This document shows, piece by piece, positions 56,278 to 57,502 of a stretch of DNA of 57,502 bases (positions are counted from its first letter, which is position 1; each line of letters starts with the position of its first letter). The position numbers and the translations under genes are program-made. Below the pieces are notes generated by a model. The model ran no database searches. It was not told the DNA's origin and saw only the letters and a list, made by a program, of their open reading frames with translations. The stretch is taken from assembly GCF_010667655.1 (NCBI RefSeq), contig NZ_WHZU01000017.1, positions 1-57,502 on the forward strand. The letters run 5' to 3'. The DNA comes from Bifidobacterium saimiriisciurei. Lineage in GTDB: Bacteria; Actinomycetota; Actinomycetes; Actinomycetales; Bifidobacteriaceae.

Positions 56278-56703
56278 ATGTCTGACGGCAAGATTGACGG
56301 TATGGTCGTTTGGCCCGGTGCCGACATCGCTGCAGAACGCGTGTATTCCGACATAGAGCCGCTGGCTGACGCTGAAACATGCCAGAGTAAGAACGTCGGA
56401 TCCAAAGAGCCGCTGGAGAGCAAGCCTTATGTCGGTTCGCTGGGCTACGGCTGTGGCACCGATGGGGGCCGAACTGGAGGTGAATACCCGTTTGATGAGA
56501 TTGGCATGACGGCAGGTGTCATGGAGAAAATCGCCAACAGCACACTGGATGGCGGATTGCGTCCTGGTACTTGGCCTGCCAGTCCACATCCCGTCCGTCG
56601 TCGCCGGTGTCGGCGCCGTCGGTGCCGGACGTGTCCGAGCCGCCCTCGGCTCCCGAGTCCACGAGACGCAGGTGCTTCGGCGGGCGATGCCACGGCAGGT
56701 TGA
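56278..56703 (+). CDS. unrecognised small protein with a foreign 3' end
   Basis: A possible 141-residue protein starting at ATG 56278 with a strong AAGGAGA site. The first ~90 residues (to about MEKIANSTLDG) look like a genuine soluble protein with Gly-rich and acidic parts; I do not recognise it. From about 56555 the frame runs through the antisense of a phage scaffold-like gene and becomes Arg/Pro-rich, so the original 3' end was probably replaced by an insertion or deletion. The native C-terminus is unknown. Confidence 0.45.
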   Translation: MSDGKIDGMVVWPGADIAAERVYSDIEPLADAETCQSKNVGSKEPLESKPYVGSLGYGCGTDGGRTGGEYPFDEIGMTAGVMEKIANSTLDGGLRPGTWPASPHPVRRRRCRRRRCRTCPSRPRLPSPRDAGASAGDATAG

Positions 56704-56713
56704 ATCCATGCAT
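56519..56713 (-). pseudogene. phage scaffold-like protein, N-terminal fragment
   Basis: The minus strand encodes a 64-residue frame with an excellent GGAGGACC site: MHGFNLPWHRPPKHLRLV, then a low-complexity Gly/Asp/Thr stretch and VDWQAKYQDAIRH. The pattern (Pro/His start, acidic Gly-rich linker, WQAKYxxAI helix start) is that of phage capsid scaffold/DUF4355-like proteins. After DAIRH, near 56560, the sequence becomes that of the oppositely oriented gene, so only the N-terminal fragment remains. Confidence 0.6.
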
Positions 56714-56756
56714 GATGGTCCTCCTTGAATTGGTTGATGGGGCCCGTTCTGGGCAT

Positions 56757-56813
56757 AAAAAAACCACCCGTGCGGGTGGTTGGGGTAATAGAAAAGCCGC
56801 CTGAAGGTGGCTT
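56757..56813 (-). terminator. tandem terminator hairpins
   Basis: AACCACCCG/CGGGTGGTT (56762-56781) with a seven-base A-run on its left gives a strong minus-strand terminator. A second 9-bp stem (56794-56802 with 56805-56813) adjoins the stop of the 88-residue gene. Confidence 0.8.
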
Positions 56814-56819
56814 CGGGAA

Positions 56820-57086
56820 TCAGATGACGGCGTCTTCGGGGACTTTGGCCCAGGGGCGGGGCTTGCCGGCGACGAGGCATTCGATGGCCATCTTCTTGGC
56901 CTCCTCATCGTTCCGGGGGTTCTTCCCGTCGTTGAAGTGGTAGATTGAATCACCATCGAACTCGCCTGCATAGCAGGCCAGAATATCCTCCAATGGCAAT
57001 GCAGCAAATTCCGGGGACGCGAACATTGCCTGCTTTGAAGAGTAATCGGACAAGCAGGGGTAGTACTCGGAATCTCCTGGTTTCAT
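56820..57086 (-). CDS. unrecognised 88-residue protein
   Basis: A small acidic protein starting MKPGDSEYYPCLSDYSSKQ. It has no signal peptide or membrane segment. The ATG at 57086 has a strong AAGGAGA site and the gene has its own tandem terminators, so I believe it is expressed. It lies between phage debris and an unidentified gene. A phage structural-region accessory gene is possible, but I do not recognise it. Confidence 0.6.
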   Translation of the reverse strand: MKPGDSEYYPCLSDYSSKQAMFASPEFAALPLEDILACYAGEFDGDSIYHFNDGKNPRNDEEAKKMAIECLVAGKPRPWAKVPEDAVI

Positions 57087-57466
57087 GATGCCGTCTCCTT
57101 ATCATGGCTTGGAACATTCTAGGACTTTTCGGAACGTGGCTTACACATGAACAGTTTCCATGTGCTCTTATCGGCCGGAAGCCCGCAAAGCACTTCCGCG
57201 GATGATTCAGTTTGAATTCGCCAAGGTGGTCTTTCTCGAGTTAGTTAGACATACGTGTTATATGGTTTTTTAGGGAACGGTTGTCCGTGCAGAGTTGAGA
57301 TAAAAGCCTATTCGTGCGGGAGCGCATCCGGTCCTTTATGGACGGATTCCTATCTGGGTTACACCGGTGTCTGGGCCGTCCGCTTTCTTCATTTCGTCCT
57401 TATGGGAGTTTGGTGCAAGCGGCATGATGCCGGCCGCGGCCACATCCACCGATGAGAGGGGTATCC
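57087..57466. other. intergenic region before the last gene
   Basis: No supported gene in 380 bases. A 66-codon frame at 57255-57455 has no ribosome binding site and an unlikely composition. The stretch is AT-richer than average near 57200-57275 and could hold the promoter of the gene starting at 57467. Confidence 0.5.
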
Positions 57467-57502
57467 ATGAGCGTCGCCAAGAGAATGTTCGAGTCGGGAG
57501 TC
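57467..57502 (+). CDS. start of an unidentified gene, cut by the window
   Basis: ATG at 57467 with GAGAGGGG upstream opens a frame reading MSVAKRMFESGV up to the window end. Only 12 codons are visible, too few for identification. Confidence 0.45.
   Translation, partial: MSVAKRMFESGV

Noticed and set aside
57255..57455. 66-codon frame before the last gene
   Set aside because: No ribosome binding site, no similarity, and composition unlike neighbouring proteins.

Overview
This window is a stretch of a high-GC Gram-positive chromosome, almost certainly a Bifidobacterium. The signs are a cytidylate kinase/Der GTPase fusion (46142-48274), a TrpC-TrpB fusion (19427-21517), an actinobacterial DUF881/small-basic-protein/DUF881 cluster after a CDP-alcohol phosphatidyltransferase, a GuaB3-type IMPDH-like protein, and tRNAs of which some encode CCA and some do not. 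I do not assign a species.

Layout. The window opens in the last bases of a 5S rRNA gene and its terminator. Positions 456-10631 carry a LytM-like exported protein, two long-chain acyl-CoA synthetase paralogs, an orphan solute-binding lipoprotein, isocitrate dehydrogenase, GuaB3, an unrecognised 162-residue protein and peptide deformylase. Positions 10640-16385 form a translation and envelope block: a structured leader, then rpsB, tsf, pyrH, frr, cdsA and rlmN. Positions 16468-25470 hold split histidine and tryptophan genes (hisF, hisI, trpE, trpC-trpB, trpA, then lgt, rpe, hisE, hisG). Positions 25481-31221 hold pgsA-like, DUF881 cluster, fructosamine-kinase-like, uppP and PAC2 genes. A five-gene tRNA array (Gly, Cys, Val, Val, Gly) precedes thrS, yebC, ruvC, ruvAB with a LexA box, yajC, apt, sucCD, a DUF6350-like membrane protein, purH, an aquaporin, rluB and cmk-der.

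From about 48.6 kb the character changes. A 35-bp perfect direct repeat, the 3' end of a tRNA-Pro gene, brackets 48688-56019. Between the repeats lie a broken ABC ATPase gene, two MFS transporters, a TetR-type regulator, a CrtC/AttH lipocalin-like protein, a holin gene that has lost its normal end, a LysM endolysin fragment with an in-frame stop, and a hypothetical gene. Short TGTGTCC-type direct repeats lie near each end, as expected of integrase arm sites, but no integrase gene remains. I read this as a decayed prophage or integrative island that kept an efflux/lipocalin cargo. Beyond the tRNA-Pro gene, further phage debris (a truncated scaffold-like gene) is fused to another small gene, and the window ends 36 bases into an unidentified gene.

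The core genes work in ordinary housekeeping: translation, nucleotide, lipid and cell-wall precursor synthesis, amino-acid synthesis and recombinational repair. The less ordinary content is the island, in particular the TetR/MFS/ABC set facing a DHA2 exporter plus lipocalin-like gene, a 10-G homopolymer just upstream of one transporter, and several small unrecognised proteins.
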